From: Plectrocnemia conspersa
Taxonomy: Eukaryota > Arthropoda > Insecta > Trichoptera > Polycentropodidae
Assembly (NCBI GenBank): GCA_009617715.1
Contig: VTFK01000172.1
Location: 620,001-684,000 of the forward strand
Direction: 5' to 3'
DNA length: 64,000 bases
Shown here piece by piece: positions 32,759 through 46,282 of the stretch (positions are counted from its first letter, which is position 1; each line of letters begins with the position of its first letter). The position numbers and the translations under genes are program-made. The notes beneath the pieces are model-generated. The model made no database searches. It was given only the letters and a program-made list of their open reading frames with translations, and was not told where the DNA came from.

Positions 32759-35700
32759 TTAATTGTAGCCGTTAATAGCAACGCCGTTGACGTTGCCGTT
32801 TGCCATCTTCTGGCACTTCATCATGAACGGCACTTTATGCTCCAGCATCATGTGACTGTCGGGAGATAAGCCGAGACAAGCCCTCAGAATATTTTCGATG
32901 CACGCTCTCTGTTTGAACAGTGCGTTTATGACGGGAGTGTTTTCCGGAACGAGCGGTGCCTTCAGAAGGTACGAAAGAGAAGACAGCACAGGATGGAAAC
33001 TGGTGAAGGCCTCCTTCGTATTCGCCTTTCTGAACTTTATCCGGGAGAAGAGCTCCGTCAGTAGAACGAGATCGAGGATGATTGGAGACGCAAGCAGAGA
33101 ATCTTCGCAAGTGTTGTGGATTGCAATCGTGTTGTGTCCGCCGAGTAATATTTCAGAAGTGTATTCGTCCATTGCACGCTTAGAGTCACCTGGAAAATTA
33201 AAGTGATTTATTTATAATTCTTGTTTAAGAGTATTACATAAAAAATAAAGCTTTTTGTAAAACTATTATATACAGTTGAACTTGGACTTATTTGAGTATG
33301 AATTCTTTTTTTTAATTTGACTCAACAAGCAAAAAAACGTTATACATGGAAATCTCAGTATAGCGAAGCTCGTGGGACCGAAGAAAAAATTTCGTTATAT
33401 TGAATGTAAGGAAGATGAAATATTTTTATTTTATTTTTAATTACCATATTACTACAGCATCAAAATAAACTTTTACAAGATTGTTTCTTGCCCATTTTTA
33501 AGAATACTGTAATGAACACAAAAATAGTTTTAGGGTCGGCGAAACACCTTGAATGTCGCTTGTGAACACATCCAGCACACGCCAAGTCAAGAATGAACTG
33601 AATCTGTAGAAATATTGTGGCAAGTTGTAACGTCATTCTTAAATTCAGATAAAATTATTTTGTCATACTGAGATCAATCTTCGTTACAATGAAAACATTT
33701 TGTATGAAAGTTTTTCAAGATTCGTTATACTGGGAATTTCGTTATTTCGGTATTCGTTACAAAGAGATTTATTCATTTCAATTTTACCTATTGAAACATA
33801 TTATTGATTTGATAAGGGACCACTGTAATTAGGCAATATGAATTTATTTTGAACGACCCTAATGCCATAAGAGCACCGGTGCACACATTTTTTTAATATT
33901 TACAATTATATATTAGTTTTTATGTAACATTAATAAGGAAATCCGTATTTAAAGTATATACAAAAAGTCCTAGTAGGAAATGTCGATTTTTATATAGAAA
34001 AATTTAAATATTTAAGAGATTATGGTTTCGATCTCTTTAGAGTTGTGAGTTATTTTTCCTATAATTCTGTACTTTTCATAGATACACACTTGAGAGTTTG
34101 CTCATCACAGATTAGGTTTTCCTAGATTTTCCTAAGCTCACAGATATCGTGATGATAAATAAAATCAAAATAGATCGTTAGAGTCCTCATTTGTGGAGGG
34201 CATGTGTTTTTTTTGTGTTTATACAGATGGTATATTTTCTCTTCCTAGAAAATATACCTATTTTCCTACTTTTTTAATATATAATCCTTACCGATATTAA
34301 TTACTAAGTATTTTTGATATAAGATTATTGGTCAAAATGTATTCAAACCGAATTTTGGTCAATAGGAGGGCACAAAAACAATTATCATTTCTCAGAAGTG
34401 AAAAATTCACGTCAAAAGCAATAAAATCGTGTCGGCGACGTCAGTTCTCGTTATATTGCAAGCAAACTAGGGTGCAGTAAAACAACTTACAAAGGATTCC
34501 ACATCCTTACAAACGAAGAAAGTCTCAGGAAAACAAAGAAAGAGCAACTTATCAGAAGGTCGTCTCTTAAAACGGATTTGTTTACAAAACCATTTTAAAA
34601 GTGCGGTGGATGTAAGAATAGAGTTCATTGAAGCTAGTGGAAATGAAGCAAGTGTAGAATCTGTACGTCGTCGACTTTGAGAATCTGCTTTTACTCAAGG
34701 TTGCTGGCGAAAAAACTGTTTTTATCAAATAAAATGCGTTTGCAAAGATTAAATTGGGCCGAAATATTTAAAAAGTAGACTTAATCGGACTGGAATCGTT
34801 TAATCTTTCAGATGAAAGCAAATTTAACTTGTTTGGGTCACATGGGATCCACTATGTCTGACGAAGGTCAAGTGAACGTTTGAATGAAGAGTGTATTCAG
34901 CCGACAGTCAATTATTTTGCAGGTCAGATGATCTGGGGATGTTTGTCCTACCATGGGGTAGGACAACTAGTATTTATTGGTGGGACAATGTATGTCGAAA
35001 AATCAAAATTATATATTATAAATTAAAAAATGACGAACAAGAGCTCTGACAAAATCTGCATACTGCAGCAGCAACCGTCCGAAACAAACGTGCTCTCAGA
35101 TCATTAAAACAAAATTTCTTATAGAGACACGCCGTTTGTGTATCATATGCCTCTCCTAAAATTTGGCCAGAAAAATGCATGTCATTTAATGAAATACTAT
35201 GAATCTTAATGAAATCGAAATATTAAAAAAACGATCACTGACTGGCTTCCCCCCCTAGAAAAATCTGAAATGACGTCCCTGGTCACACGACTTATCTTTG
35301 AGGGGAGAAGTTAAACAAAATGTGCATTATACAAAAGAATTTAGTTCTGCTTCAAAGTATCTGAACTAATCATAGGATTATAGGAATTTTGACTCTTCCC
35401 CTTCCTCGGTAGTATATAGCCAGAGAGCGCTTCTCTTACTTCTCCACTACCACTTCGCTTCTGACTTGGAATATACGAACAAGCAGAACTCACACCAAAT
35501 CTACTAAGAGGACAACTTAGAAGTTCACCAAAGCAGCCGCTTGACTTCGACAGTCCAATTTAGTTTAGCCAAGTTGAAACTGATCTTCAAAACGATTAGT
35601 AGATTATTTATGATGCAGCACCATGACGAGAATAGATATATTATTATAATTTAAATTGTTGTGATTTAAAAATAATTTATAAAAACTTTGTAAATTAAGT

Positions 35701-38700
35701 AAAAATTATGATTACTTAACAGTTCATGAGAAACTTACCAACATATGGCACATATTTGATGACAACGCAGTGATCCGGTGTTTCGCCTTCTTTGTAAAGA
35801 ACCGAATTAGAAGCCACCATATCGTCGACGACATTGCTCTTACTTATCTAAAAACATACATAAATATGTCATTATTTAAAATACATCTCAATTATGTATA
35901 TATATATAAATAAATACGTTACCTCTTTAGAGCGAAATTGTTTCGAAGACGATAGATTCTTTCCGTCGTTATTGCCCAAGTGATTATAGCTAACAATCGA
36001 CACTGGTTTAATGCCTTAAAAATAGAAACACTAATTAGTTTGGAACTTAAATGACTGAGGATTGCTTAACTCACCTGCACTTATGAGAAAATCGACCATA
36101 ACTGATTTCAACTTGGTCTGTCCTGATTTGAAATCGTCGCCGCCTATGAACACATTGTAAGCTTCTGCCAGTTCAATCACTCCGGGCACTGCTGTGTTTT
36201 GAGGCGATCCGTTAATGAAGGAACACTAAAATATAAATAGATGTTAATCATTTCATTAAATAATGCAGATTTACAGTTAACGAAGTATTAAATATACTAA
36301 CGCCTTCTTCAATAGCAGCAATGGCATAAATAGTAGATGGAGATATTTCGGAATGAGATTTCTTCAAAGAGTTCTTCAGATTGACCATCGAATCGTGAAC
36401 ACCGTATACGACTTCACAAAATCTAAAAAACAATTTTTATAAATGTAATATGGAAATAATAAGAAACGTGCATCATTCCTTATTCAGCTTAAAAATTCAT
36501 ATCTAAATATCAAATAAGAATACTCATCAGAAAGATGGAATAATTTATCATATTTTAAACTTCATAAATCATTGATTGCAATGCAATATGATTAAATACC
36601 TTTCCGTGTTTGCCGTCCATAGCACTACAACATTATCCAAGTCGTTCTTGTTCTTGAATTCCTTGATGTCTTTCCGTATTTGCAAGTATTGTTCATACTT
36701 AGTTCCTTGTATGATGTTATCGGCACGATCAAACTATCATATAAATTACATTAAATACGATAATCATGTATGAATCATAAACGAATGCTTCAAATGCTCA
36801 CTTGATTAGATGCAATGAAATCTGCATCATATATTCCAGGTTTGGGTTTCATTGCAGTCATCTTAGCTTTTAGCAACTGTTGAAGATTATAATCCAAAAC
36901 TTCTGCTCTCACCATTGAGTCGTACATATTCAAGTTGCTTATATCCCATCCGTCGATTACTATACACAATTCATATTACAAAATTGATATATAACATTTA
37001 CGAGTATTTGGTTTAAGTTTAAACTTACTTAGATCATTAGGATTGGCCATCGGTAGTACATCGCACATTGGTATATTAACATCTTGACCATATTCATCTT
37101 TTCCCATCCGAACTGTGCTAGATTGAGTTAAAGATCCAAACCTGATGAATACAATATATTGTTAAAAGCTTTAAAAAAACTATTCAATAAAACCTTTATG
37201 TCTAAACAAATATTAATAAAATATGAATGTATTTTTTTTAAATATATATAATAATATTTCTAAAAGAGTAAAATCGATTTTATTTATTATTGATATTTAG
37301 CTGCACGTCTTTTTTTAAATGATATTGCACATTAATGAAAACGCAGAAGCGCGGTAATGGTCCTTTGCGTTATGTACAAGTGTACGCAGTAATGCTAATA
37401 ATGAAATACTTGCCAGTTAGGTTTGTGGACGCCTGTCTTGTCGTTCCAGCTAAGATTGCTCTTGTTAGCAAGAATGGCAGCCGTGAAAGTGGTACCATTA
37501 TTACCACCCCATCCCACCAGCATCAAACCGAGCTTCGCTGGTTTGATTTCAGTACATATTTCCAAATTGGTCTCCCGTTCTTCAACCTGAAAATATATTT
37601 TGTTGTAGAATCAAAGTTTTTTAATCCTAATTATAGATATAAAAATCTGGTCCTAATAATGTTTTATCTCAAAAATTCGCGGCAACCACCCTAAATCGTT
37701 ATAAATTAAATTGTAGAAAGGTAAATCGAAGCAGACATTTTACAGTATCGTTAAAAAAAAATTTGAGGACTAGCGATATGACGCTAAAATTTCCTCTCTA
37801 GTGCAACTAACGTTTTTAAAGCGGTATTGTATTCTGGCACAGATAAAATAATGAATGAATTCGACTGTTTCATTATTACAGTATTATTTCTCGCGAAGAA
37901 GCTTATATTATAATAAAATTTATTATAAAATAAAATATTTTATTATTTTTGAAATTCTTTAAATATCGATACACTAAAATTATGAATATGTTAATAACAA
38001 AATCGACTGATTTTGTTATTTACTTATACAGAAGTCTTAAATATCTGGATGCGAAAAATAATAAAAAATACAATTCTTTAGTAATAAATTTCGTATTCAA
38101 AAAGTTGAAAAAAATAGTCATCACCGATTTTGGATTGCAGTAGATCATTGCTCGTGCTAATAGCAGAGTAATGTTAACAATGATCGTTGTTCACCTCAAA
38201 AATTAATTTAAGAACCAGGGACGTCATATATTGAGAGGACAGGTGGGGTATTACCCCCCTCCCTTTGAATTTTCCCAGAAAAATGCAGGTAATTTAATGA
38301 AATATTATGAATTTGAATGAAATCAAAATCTTAAGTCCCCCTCAAAAACTGAAATGAAATATGATATGTACCTAATTCTATACCAGAAATTCTCAGGTTA
38401 TCCTCCAAAGAATATCTTAAAAAAGCAGTTTCGAATCTATCCAAAAATGTTTTTAAGATAAGTCAGTAAAATTATATCGGAATACATTTTCATCGGCAGA
38501 TATATATTTTTACTAGTGAAAATATAATGTATCTGGCAGGTGCAAGTACAATTATATGTTTCAACTTTCCATATATACATTTACATATGAAGTTGCTTCA
38601 CAAGTCTTTGGGATTTTTTAGGTACGGGTTAAATGAGTTAAAGATTAAAACGTGTAATAATTTTACAAAAGGGTCATTTTAAAAAAGAATATCTCAAAAA

Positions 38701-41447
38701 ACTGTTTTTTTTTCTAGGAAAACAGAGAATGATAAAGAGAGGGGGGAAATGTATGAGGACACCTTATGTTAACCTTTCATTTCATGATTTTTTATCGTCG
38801 AAAAAAATATTAAAGGTTAAGTATTACTTTATATAATAAGGAAAAATAATATAAAATATATATTGAAAATTTATTTCTGAACTATTTCAGTACAAATATT
38901 ATGTTCCAAAAATGCAACATTATAAAAATAAGGAATTCATGAAGCCATATAGAAATATCACTACAGTTTCGAGCTCGCTGCAAATTTTCAACACAATGAT
39001 ACGAAGTTTAAATAACATGAGAAAAATGTCCAAATGTTATGGACATAGGAGCTGGCAATATAAAGCAGATGTCCAATACATATAGACAAAAGACTCGTAA
39101 GGGTTAATTATATTAATCACTAGGGCTAAATAAAAACGTAATTGCATGTGTTTAATTTTTTTTATAATACATACATAAGTTTAAAAAACATTAATTTGAT
39201 ATTGAGTTTAGTATTGACTTAAAGTAATATTCCTTTAAGACATTCGAAAAGTGTTGAAGAAACGATGGTTTAATATTAGGGGTCGGTAAAGAGCATCACT
39301 AGAAGAACCAGAGGTTGTCGACCTTTACAACCGCGCTGGCGACATTCCACTTAATTTTTCAACGACTTTTAATTTATTTAAAGATAATGACGTGTTTTTT
39401 TCAGCTGCGCAGCGTGAATTTTTTTATTATGTTAGCATAAATTACCTTCTTTCTTAAAAAAGTTAAATATATCTCTTAAACCAGTTCGAATGAATCTCAT
39501 TTAGACGTACGCCACATTTTTTAGATATGCTAATCTATTAATCCACTAGGAAAATCTGGCTGTGTAAGGCGAAAATTGTACATATTCTGAAATAGTTTTT
39601 TTTGGATGATTTACTTTTTTTTTATTTTTTATTTGTGAAATTTTAAGCTACTCGTTTTTTATTGTAGTCAAATAGTAGTTAAAAAATAGTTGTAGTTAAA
39701 AATATTTTTACAAAATGGGGCCTATTCAAAAAATTGTAGAAATCATTGCAGATTGCAACAATAAAAACATAATTCAAATTACAACGGACATGCAACAACA
39801 ACTATAAAATCTTACAACTACGCACCTAATTAATAAACTTTATAAGTATGAATGTATGTACAACGTAACGCTATTAAAAATTTTAGCTTGGAATGCAAAC
39901 GGTCTTCGAGAGAGACTTGAACTTAAATATTTTTTAATAAATTAAGACATAGATATAGCTTTTATATCTGAAATCATTTAAAAGCGTCGATTTTTCTAGC
40001 AGGTGTTTTTTTAAATAATGAATAATTTGAGAACATTCGAATACTCCATCACGTATGATATTGGTAAATCCATATTTTATAAAAATCGGAATTATATCTT
40101 AAAATGAATAAAAAACAAATTTTAACTAATAAGAAGAAAATGATCCAAACAAAAAACAAGATTATCCCTTTTTAATGATGTAGAAAAAGAAGATTGGTAG
40201 TTCATTTTCAACTTTGAAAAAATCACTATTAAAAATTGTGAGAGTACCGAATCCAAAGACAGTATGCTGTTAACTGATACTTTAAAAAATATTTTTGTGG
40301 ATACATTGTTTACGTATACAGATGTATGGAAGAATATTCGTTGTCTCGCTTGTTCTTGTTGAAGCGGCAATGCTCATTTCTAGATTGTTCATCTGTGTCA
40401 CATCCGGCTATAAAAATGAATATTTCGGCCCATTTCACACAAAATAAATAAAAAATAATATATAATATCACAGTAACTGGTTGTCAAGTTGTAAGGTATG
40501 ATTGTGTTAGTTCAGGTGCATGCGTTTTGGATAAAAAGTGGAAGTTGTGACGTTCTCTGAGTTACAACAAAATATTTCGTTAATAATCACATCAAATGCT
40601 CTATGGTTTGTCCGCAACTCGATGTTACATCGTGATTTAAATAGATACTCTAACTGAACACTTTGAATAATTAAATGGCAAACGAGGGATAATGAGAATT
40701 TTTATTTGTGTTCTCAATAGTAATAACAATAAAAAATGAACTACTGAATAAAAAAGAAGAAAATAAAAAACAATAGAAAAAAAGAATTATGAAAATAAAT
40801 ACGAAGCTTTCGACGGATAAGCCGGATTAGTGCATTCAGCATTGTAATCTGATTAATAATTGCACAATGGTATTAAGATTTGTTTGTAGTAGGTAAGTAA
40901 GTTGTTGTGTCCGTATAGTTCTTTTGGGTTCTAGAACCGTCGATGTTCCAAATTGTAAAGTGTCATGTTCACACGAAACGGATGCATGGAAGCGTAATCG
41001 CATAGCGTCTAGAAGCTTTTCAATTGTTCCAATCGTTCACAGAATCAGTCCAGTGAAAAGATCGATAAAATAACACAAAAATGAAATATGGGTTTTCGGT
41101 ATTTTTTTCGTCAATTTTTAGACACAGGTGCACTGAGAACGCATCCCAACGGTTTGATATCGCTCTTTCAGCTGTACGTATTGATTAGTAAGCGCTCGCT
41201 AGATTATTAGATTCAAGGGCAGCGTCGGCTCGATAAAGCACATCCCACCCTAGCACCCTAGCAGAGGGTGCAATAAAAGCACATCTCACCCCCGCCCTTT
41301 GTTCGTTCTTAATAAAATGCAACTAACTTGGTATTTGTCGTTCTTTCTCGTCAGGAATGTATCGGTGTATTTGTAGTTGGCTATCATGCGTCCGTCTTCG
41401 TACCTCAGCTTGTCGTTGGTTACTTTTAAAAATGAATTGGTGTCCAT
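32759..41447 (-). CDS. Inos: Myo-inositol-1-phosphate synthase, complete, 10 coding exons
   Basis: Cytosolic NAD-dependent enzyme turning D-glucose 6-phosphate into 1D-myo-inositol 3-phosphate, first step of inositol synthesis. Minus-strand exons in order: 41447-41328, 37586-37414, 37141-37029, 36959-36802, 36733-36600, 36422-36302, 36225-36075, 36014-35923, 35847-35739, 33189-32759. The sum is 1,602 nt, 533 residues, the usual length. Motifs: NAD loop [11 protein letters not shown] (exon 2), [11 protein letters not shown] (exons 5-6), [57 protein letters not shown], and [12 protein letters not shown] in the last exon, all in family order. All splice phases agree. Intron 2 begins GC not GT. 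The start ATG is the first in its CpG-rich 5' region; the exon-1 product is variable in the family. Intron 1 is 3.7 kb and repeat-filled. Confidence 0.96.
33273..33825. mobile_element. pogo/Tigger-like element remnant in Inos intron
   Basis: 553 bp bounded by TA. Left end CAGTTGAACTTGG, right end (reverse) CAGTGGTCCC. Subterminal TTCGTTATA-type motifs recur inward (GAAAAAATTTCGTTATATTG, GATTCGTTATACTGGG), as in pogo-like transposons. No transposase frame. Confidence 0.55.
34320..34445 (-). repeat. Single arm of the foldback repeat
   Basis: AAACCGAATTTTGGTCAATAGG, ATTATCATTTCTCAGAAGTG and AGCAATAAAATCGTGTCGGCG, the same module as at 15263 and 20220. Confidence 0.6.
34580..35130 (+). pseudogene. 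Tc1-like transposase pseudogene
   Basis: Plus-strand reading (opposite to the Inos host gene) gives [18 protein letters not shown], a stop, then [35 protein letters not shown]. This is the central DDE region of a Tc1/mariner transposase, with the second-block Asp in SDESKF. Upstream [12 protein letters not shown] stop fits the helix-turn-helix-to-DDE linker. Several stops and frame changes; dead. Confidence 0.75.
35155..35285 (-). repeat. G-rich dispersed repeat (R2), reverse copy
   Basis: TTTGGCCAGAAAAATGCATG, TCATTTAATGAAATACTATG and CCCCCCTAGAAAAATCTGAA, the reverse of the 14556 module, inside Inos intron 9. Confidence 0.65.
38215..38355 (-). repeat. G-rich dispersed repeat (R2), reverse copy
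   Basis: ACCAGGGACGTCATATATTG, ACCCCCCTCCCTTTGAATTT, AATTTAATGAAATATTATGA. Lies in Inos intron 1. Confidence 0.6.
39856..40005 (+). pseudogene. Jockey-type LINE ORF2 start (AP endonuclease fragment)
   Basis: ATG at 39856 opens [20 protein letters not shown] then, past one stop, DIDIAFISE. LxILxWNANGL near the start and xIDIxxISET downstream is the apurinic-endonuclease N-terminus of Jockey-clade LINE ORF2. Truncated after about 50 codons. In Inos intron 1. Confidence 0.6.
40000..40460 (-). repeat. R5 repeat, inverted relative to 46830-47405
   Basis: GTTCTTGTTGAAGCGGCAATG, CATCTGTGTCACATCCGGCT and GAATATTTCGGCCCATTTCA are the complements of the copy near 46.9 kb. Noncoding; class unknown. 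Confidence 0.65.
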
Positions 41448-41625
41448 CTCGAGTTCTTCTAGAACGATGCCGATGCGACGAGAATCGGAATCACAAGGGA
41501 CAACCGAACCGGATCGAGCTGGCGTTTGAACTAAACGTTCTTAGCGCGGCTTCGGTATACTTATGTTTTTGAATATCGGCCGCGCGGCTATCGGATGCGC
41601 GCGCTCTTTGCCGCTTTTTATCTAT
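41448..41625 (-). promoter_or_regulatory. Inos 5' region, CpG-rich promoter
   Basis: Upstream of the Inos ATG on minus. GC-rich (GCGCGCGCATCCGATAG, CGGCCGCGC) in an AT-rich background, with ATAAAAAGCGG near 41620 as a possible TATA element and about 150 bp of 5' UTR. Start site not determined. Confidence 0.4.
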
Positions 41626-44548
41626 TCGCTTTTTAATACATATTCATTTTTATATTTCAATATTATAATATACCCTGAATTTTTTTAAAACCAATTGTCT
41701 CTGAATGCATGTTAATTTATTTCTTTATTTTTAAGTGTAAAAGCTTAAACCCAAGTTTAAAAAATAACTGCTCAACCACCGACCCCACAAAAAAAAAAAA
41801 TTACAAAAAAAAAAGCAGAAGCGACGAAAGAAAATATGGAAATATTAGTGCAAGTTGCTAAATCTGAATCGTTTCAAACTGATATTGAGGAGCAAGGCCG
41901 AACTTAAAATGATTGGTCAGATTTTTTAATTATCAAATAAAAAATTAAACCACATATTCTGGGAAAGATAGGAAGCTTTAATTAAGTTCCAGGTTTTCTA
42001 GCCGTATTTAATCATTTAAAATATTAATTTTAACATTTTAACTGGGTATAACAAATTTGTCATAATTTTTTTTTAATTAAATAGAGATGACAAGTTAACT
42101 CATAATGGACTTTTAACAACTAATCTACAACGGGCGTGACAAAGTATCACGCTCCATACTATTACATCTAAACAGTCGTACTAATCACACGTTTTTAAAC
42201 CAAGCCATCGTGCCATGTACAAGATAAATTCGTATTTGTTTCAGTGAACATTAGTCGTGCTTTTTGTTTATGCATTAATTACTTACGCAATATTATTTTA
42301 ATATTTATTTCTAAAAATGTAAAAACATTAGCTCGGAAAAGATAACAATGAAGAAACTGGTGATGAAATCTGTTTACTTCGTAATTATTCTTGCACAAAA
42401 TTTAGTTTTCTTATATAATACATCAATAAAAAACATATTTTTTAATTATAGAACCATTGTTTTAAAATATAATTTTGTAATTTGTTAATTTAATAGTCAT
42501 TATTTTAAAACTTTTCGTGTTAAATTATTGTTAATATTTATTTACTACATTTTTTAATAGATAATTAAATTCCGTTTGTTTTTTATAGTTTTTAAATTTT
42601 TCCCCTTTTGTTAGGTGTGAGGCCCACTGCAGATTAGCAAATTTTATAATCGTCAATTCGCCGGCTAAAATGATATATTTTTTAATATTAAATAATATTA
42701 GATTCACAAATTTTACAATTTGTATTAAATCACCAACAGTACTATTTAAGGATTATGTGTTTTTTTGATATGGTGAAACTTAATATTTAATTAAATCTAT
42801 TTTTTTAGGATCAGTTTTTTACATTAATAAAGATTATACATATACAAGCAACGATTAAATCTCAAACGACCAAGTGTTAAAATTCTCCCCTCGAGAAAAA
42901 GTTGGCGTTCTTTTTGGTCGTTTGCTTCTTTTGTGAAGGCGTATTTTCATGAAAGTGCCAATGGAAATCACCGTAAATCCGCTTTGAATACGTTTATTTT
43001 TACAATGGCTTACAATAAATACCATCAAGCGCGTTCGCAATTCTCCGACAAGTCGCTACGACTGTTGCACACAAATCGTTCCTTTTTTGCTTGGTCCGTT
43101 GGCCATAACAATTATTTTTTCCATGTTTCAGTTTGGGACGTGTAGTTTCACAATTAACGTTTGTTATGAATTACTCACTTCTACATAAGCGTACTTGACG
43201 GATAGCGCCGCGATTTGAATTGCCAGTCATGCATAGAGTTATTGACCAGTCAACCGTTGACTCCCATTTTATAATATTTATACTGGCAGCACTGAAAACA
43301 TGTTTATGTTATTTGTCACCCACTTGCACCAGATATATCAATACAAATTCTTTATTAAATTTTACAAAACAGCAAAACAGAAAAAAATAGTGTTTTTATT
43401 TATATTATAATAATTTTAATAAAATGTCAGCTTTTTTTGCTTGTATATTAAATATATACAGTTTACTCTAATCTCTATTTGTAGTAAATATTAAAATTCA
43501 GATAATTTAAAAAAAAATAGTTTTCTAAAAAAAACTGGCGGTCGTTATTATTATAGGTTATTTGTATATAAATTACTTATAGGTTCAAGTAGAGTTATTT
43601 GTATTATAAATTACTTAGATATGTACAAATGCGTACACGCACTCTTATTTCCAACACAACGATGATGAGCATCTTAGATAGACTATACGTAATATTCTTA
43701 AAGTATCATTTGCTCTAGAGCTAGTCCCAACAGTTTAAATATCCGTCGATACTATATTTGTAAAACCAACAATATTAATAAAAAAAACACACGGAATTTT
43801 AAGTAATTATTTAACTATGACAGAAAAATAAAAATATAACAATGTATTTATGCAAGCATTTGGTATTAAACCACAGTTGATAATATTAAAAGTTGAAAAT
43901 ATAGAGAACCGGCAACATTAATATGGAGGTAACGGTTGAATACAACATACTGAGGTGTTTATATAAATATATTTGCAAAAAAGTTATAATCGAGCATTGA
44001 AGTGAGTAACACACGCCCGCCCGCTATTACAAACCAGTGCTATCCGAAAAATAAATTGCACTTACGAGCTCGGGTATGTTTCGAAATTAATGTGGTATTT
44101 TAAATTAATGTGGTATTTCAAGTAAAACATATGGTTTAATAAATAATAAAGTAAATTAAATTTGTGATGATAAGTAACACTAATATTAAATTACAGAAAT
44201 AACCATTGCATTATATTTTGATAGCAATAAATAAAAATGTTAATAATACAATAACAATATGTTTTGTATGTAGACAAAACATGCTTATTTGTTTATATAT
44301 GTATCTATATATATAACATCACATAATAAAATTAAACATGAATACAGTTAATATTCGTTTACATAAATATAAATTTATCAAATTATACACTGCTGCGTGC
44401 TCAATTAAAAAATCATGGTAAAATTTTTACTGCCGTTATAGTGGGGAAACTGGATTTCGAAACAAATCGACCTACAAGTCAACCCGACTTCGACTAGTTG
44501 AAGTTTTACTCTCCCGAGAGGTGATTGACTTTCATTTCTACATTCGAG
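41626..44548. other. Spacer between Inos and the first lysozyme gene
   Basis: Genes are head to head here. AT-rich, with short A/T runs. No coding exon, RNA gene or recognised repeat. Confidence 0.5.
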
Positions 44549-45333
44549 ATGTTCGTCAAAGTGTATTTGATAACATTTTTATTGGCGACAACAATCGTCT
44601 ACCAAATCGCAGGTAAAATACAAATAACATTGAACACGTGAACGCAGGTGAAAGTTTTTCAATTACGTGTATGTAGCTGTCAAGTAAACACAATTAATTT
44701 GAGAAAAAGTAGCAAATGAGTCTAAATTGCCATTGGTACTAGACACGAGACAGGTGCATTTTTGTCACACTAGGCCGCGCAAATTTTTGATCAAGTGTGA
44801 TCTTGAAACTATTAATTACAGCTCAAGCCTTGACGGATAGCTGTTTGTCATGTATCTGTAAAACTGTGACGGACTGCAACGTTAAAAGAAAATGCGACAA
44901 AAGCACTTGCGGGCCTTTTAAAATCTCTTGGGGTTATTGGGCAGATGGCGGTAAACCTACGATAGCTACAGATTCGCCCGACGCCGCCGAAGGTAACGTT
45001 GAATATTTATTCAATATAAAAAATGCATATTTCAATATAATTTATTTGCTTAGCTTACAAGAATTGCGCACTTGACCCGGCTTGCGCTATAAGAACTGTC
45101 GAAGGATATATGGAGAAATTCGTTCAAGTAAGATATATTTTATTAAAATAAATTATTAAATCAGATTTTGTATCGAATTAATACATTTTAAGGACTGCAA
45201 TGGAGACGGTGCCATCGACTGTTATGATTTTATGTCTATTCACGTATTAGGCGGCTATGGGTGCAATGCTAATATTCCAGCAAATTATCTGAATAAATAT
45301 GCACAATGTGCCCCCGCCGATAGCTATGTGTAA
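44549..45333 (+). CDS. i-type (destabilase) lysozyme-like protein 1, 4 exons
   Basis: Exons 44549-44612, 44822-44992, 45054-45127, 45193-45333; 149 residues. Residues 1-21 are a signal peptide (MFVKVYLITFLLATTIVYQI), so the product is secreted. The mature part has the destabilase pattern: CLSCIC, CGPFKISWGYW, AYKNC, a helix VEGYMEKF, DCNGDGAIDCYDFMSIHVLGGYGC. Many cysteines indicate a compact disulphide fold. In active i-type lysozymes a Glu follows CIC by three residues; here it is Val (CICKTV), so peptidoglycan cleavage is doubtful. Other insect i-type proteins are also reported to lack catalytic residues. Intron phases 1, 1, 0 equal those of the second gene 5-12 kb on, so they are tandem duplicates. 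Length is normal for the family. Confidence 0.92.
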
Positions 45334-46245
45334 GTTATACATATATATTATATATATTATTCCCTCCCCCTCTCATATAATATAATATCTCATTTTATAT
45401 AATATAATTCCTCCTTGCAGTAATTTAAATATTTGAAATGCGACAAGCCCATTAATTTGCATTATATGACCAAAACATTATCATAAAATAAGAATCCGCG
45501 ATTTACTTTATCTCATTACTCACCTTGACATTAAATATGACATTACAGTTCATATCGGCTTTTCTTAGAAAAAAAAACATGTTTATTTCTTCTTGTTATT
45601 GTATACTGAACAGCCTTAATACTAAATTTCATAACTCATTACTCAATTATTAACGCTATCGCATCCGCATACTAATTTTATTAAAATCGACATAAGGTGA
45701 AAGTCAGGTGTTATGGCCAAATGTGTCAAAAAATATTTTTTTTCAGAGACGACTCTGTCGAATGAGCGCGAAGTAAGGTTATGTTTCGGCAAAACGTAAA
45801 CAAGCAATGACAATTAACTTTAATTATGCAATTAGCAGCGTATCTCAATAATTAAACATACATTTTCTATATAAATAATAACTTTTATTTTTTCCTGGAT
45901 TTTTCCTATGCTGTCATAATCGGATCCGCTTTTTGATGGCGAATTAATGCGAACATGACTCACTTATTGAGAAGGACCTTGAAGTTTTCACTTGCACCAA
46001 ATCCGATGCAAATTGTTTTGGAATACACTTATAAATGTCGAACACGTTTACGTTTACAATGAGAGCGTGGGCGAAATGTACAGTCATCTGGGTAATAAAT
46101 GGCAAAGCAGACGGCAACAATAGAACAAAAAAAAGTATAAGGTCTTCGAAGAACGAGCGATTTATTTTTGATCCTATAAATCAAAACAATACGTCGCATA
46201 GTTCCAATTCCCAGAATTCACAAAGGATACCTTATAAAATAATAC

Positions 46246-46282
46246 ATGAAGATGTGTGTTATATATTGCATATTTTTCATCG
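46246..46282 (+). other. Possible orphan signal-peptide exon
   Basis: ATG at 46246 opens MKMCVIYCIFFI and ends in phase 1 at a strong donor (ATCG/GTAAGT, GT at 46283), the same phase as lysozyme exon 1. TTATAAAT near 46029 could be its TATA. It could be an alternative first exon of the second lysozyme gene or a relic of a lost duplicate. The hydrophobic part is short. Confidence 0.25.

Noticed and set aside
42855..43145. Overlapping 61- and 70-codon frames in the spacer
   Set aside because: No coding character, splice signals or resemblance to known proteins.
44440..44470. GGGGAAACTGG as an NF-kB site for lysozyme 1
   Set aside because: Does not fit the Rel/Relish consensus at its 3' half.
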